From positions 1 to 25,228 of the forward strand of contig DKNW01000135.1 in the NCBI GenBank assembly GCA_002469805.1: DNA of 25,228 nucleotides, read 5' to 3'. Both the position numbers and the translations under genes were made by a program. The stretch is from Rhodobiaceae bacterium UBA7378 (GTDB lineage: Bacteria > Pseudomonadota > Alphaproteobacteria > RS24). The notes under the pieces were generated by a model. It did not search any database, was not told the DNA's origin, and worked only from the letters and a program-made list of their open reading frames with translations. Positions 24,517 through 25,228 of the stretch are shown here, piece by piece (positions within the stretch are counted from its first letter, which is position 1; each line of letters begins with the position of its first letter).

Positions 24517-25228
24517 GCAAGCCGCATATTGCGTTAATCGGGCTGGGGCTCATCGGCTCGTCGCTGGGTCATGCATTTAAGAAAAATGGCGTCGCTGCTC
24601 ATATTACCGGTTATGCGCGCTCGCCAGAAACGCGCGCGCGGGCTCGCGAACTGGGCTTTGTCGATGCCGTTCATGACAGCGCCGCACACGCGGCACACGG
24701 CGCCGATGTTGTATTTCTGAACGTGCCGCTCAGCGCCATGACGCCGCTGGCGGTTGAAATAATGCCGGTGCTGAAAGCGGGCACGGTGCTCACCGATGTC
24801 GGTTCGGTCAAACAATGCGTGCTCGATGAAATCTTGCCGCTGTTGAAGGATGAGGTGTATCTCGTTCCCGGTCATCCGATCGCGGGCACGGAGTTTTCCG
24901 GCCCCGATGCCGGTTTTGCCGAATTATTCGAGGGGCGCTGGTGCATTTTGACCCCGCCCGGCGAGACGAATTTGCGCGCGGTCGAAACCGTGGCAGGGCT
25001 GTGGCGCGATATTGGCAGCGATGTCGAGTTTATGGATGCACGCCACCATGATCTTGTACTGGCGATCACCAGCCATTTGCCGCATCTCATCGCTTTTAAT
25101 ATTGTCGGCACGGCAGCCCAGCTCGAAAGCGATACGCGCAGTACGGTTATCAAATATTCCGCCAGTGGTTTTCGCGATTTCACCCGCATTGCCGCGTCCG
25201 ACCCGGTCATGTGGCGCGATATTTTTCT
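24513..25228 (+). CDS. tyrA: Prephenate/arogenate dehydrogenase (partial, runs off the window)
   Basis: The frame begins at ATG 24513, overlapping the hisC stop as ATGA, with GGAGGGG upstream, and stays open to the end of the window: 238 codons plus 2 bases. The N-terminal Rossmann motif is IALIGLGLIGSSLG (residues 6-19). DVGSVKQ, GHPIAGTEFSGP, FEGRWCILTP, ARHHDLVLAITSHLPHL and SGFRDFTRIAASDPVMW are typical of TyrA. It oxidises and decarboxylates prephenate (or arogenate) using NAD(P). The C-terminal helical dimerisation part is missing beyond the window, so a fused domain cannot be ruled out. Confidence 0.94.
   Translation, partial: MSKPHIALIGLGLIGSSLGHAFKKNGVAAHITGYARSPETRARARELGFVDAVHDSAAHAAHGADVVFLNVPLSAMTPLAVEIMPVLKAGTVLTDVGSVKQCVLDEILPLLKDEVYLVPGHPIAGTEFSGPDAGFAELFEGRWCILTPPGETNLRAVETVAGLWRDIGSDVEFMDARHHDLVLAITSHLPHLIAFNIVGTAAQLESDTRSTVIKYSASGFRDFTRIAASDPVMWRDIF

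Noticed and set aside
1..25228. Mobile element, CRISPR array, toxin-antitoxin pair or defence island
   Set aside because: No transposase, integrase, phage protein, spaced repeats or paired small genes were found on either strand. The content is housekeeping throughout.

Overview
The window looks like core chromosome of an alphaproteobacterium with moderately high GC. The evidence is the gene content and order: queG plus a YeeZ-like reductase; infC, rpmI-rplT and pheS-pheT; lepA; glcB; and a metX-metW arm divergent from a chorismate mutase-hisC-tyrA arm, with gloB and a small methyltransferase close by. A Rhodospirillales-like or SAR116-like marine lineage is a reasonable guess, but the placement is inference. 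I see no insertion sequence, prophage, CRISPR array, integrase or rRNA. Genes are tightly packed: no gene-free stretch exceeds 300 bp, many co-directional genes overlap by ATGA, and three convergent pairs overlap at their stops.

Layout. 1-3425: 3' end of queG, a YeeZ-like epimerase/reductase, an ABHD10-like hydrolase on the minus strand, a GT4 glycosyltransferase and a short protein resembling part of a GT9 heptosyltransferase. 3452-11340: translation genes, namely infC (apparently starting at AUC), a minus-strand glycerophosphodiester phosphodiesterase, rpmI-rplT-pheS-pheT and lepA. 11390-13698: tRNA-Ser(GGA) and malate synthase G. 13695-15674: a small four-helix membrane protein on the minus strand, a secreted PQQ-type sugar dehydrogenase and rpmF. 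15733-19854 (minus strand): a five-gene unit read as gloB, cupin_5, pabB, pabA, pabC. 19924-25228: a methyltransferase with an eroded SAM motif, metX-metW on the minus strand, then chorismate mutase-hisC-tyrA on the plus strand; tyrA is cut by the window end.

How the genes work together. The translation block makes IF3, L35, L20, both PheRS subunits, EF4, L32 and a serine tRNA. The pab unit should turn chorismate into p-aminobenzoate for folate. MetX and MetW serve methionine synthesis from homoserine. Chorismate mutase, HisC and TyrA serve tyrosine and phenylalanine synthesis. GlcB condenses glyoxylate with acetyl-CoA.

No wholly new system stands out. The points most worth a second look are: the AUC start of infC with an out-of-frame AUG just upstream; the pabBAC operon, in which PabA lacks the Gln after CLGH and PabC lacks the PLP-ring Glu; the chorismate mutase with an eroded prephenate-dehydratase-like tail; an inverted repeat between the divergent metX and chorismate mutase genes; and the orphan GT9-like short protein.
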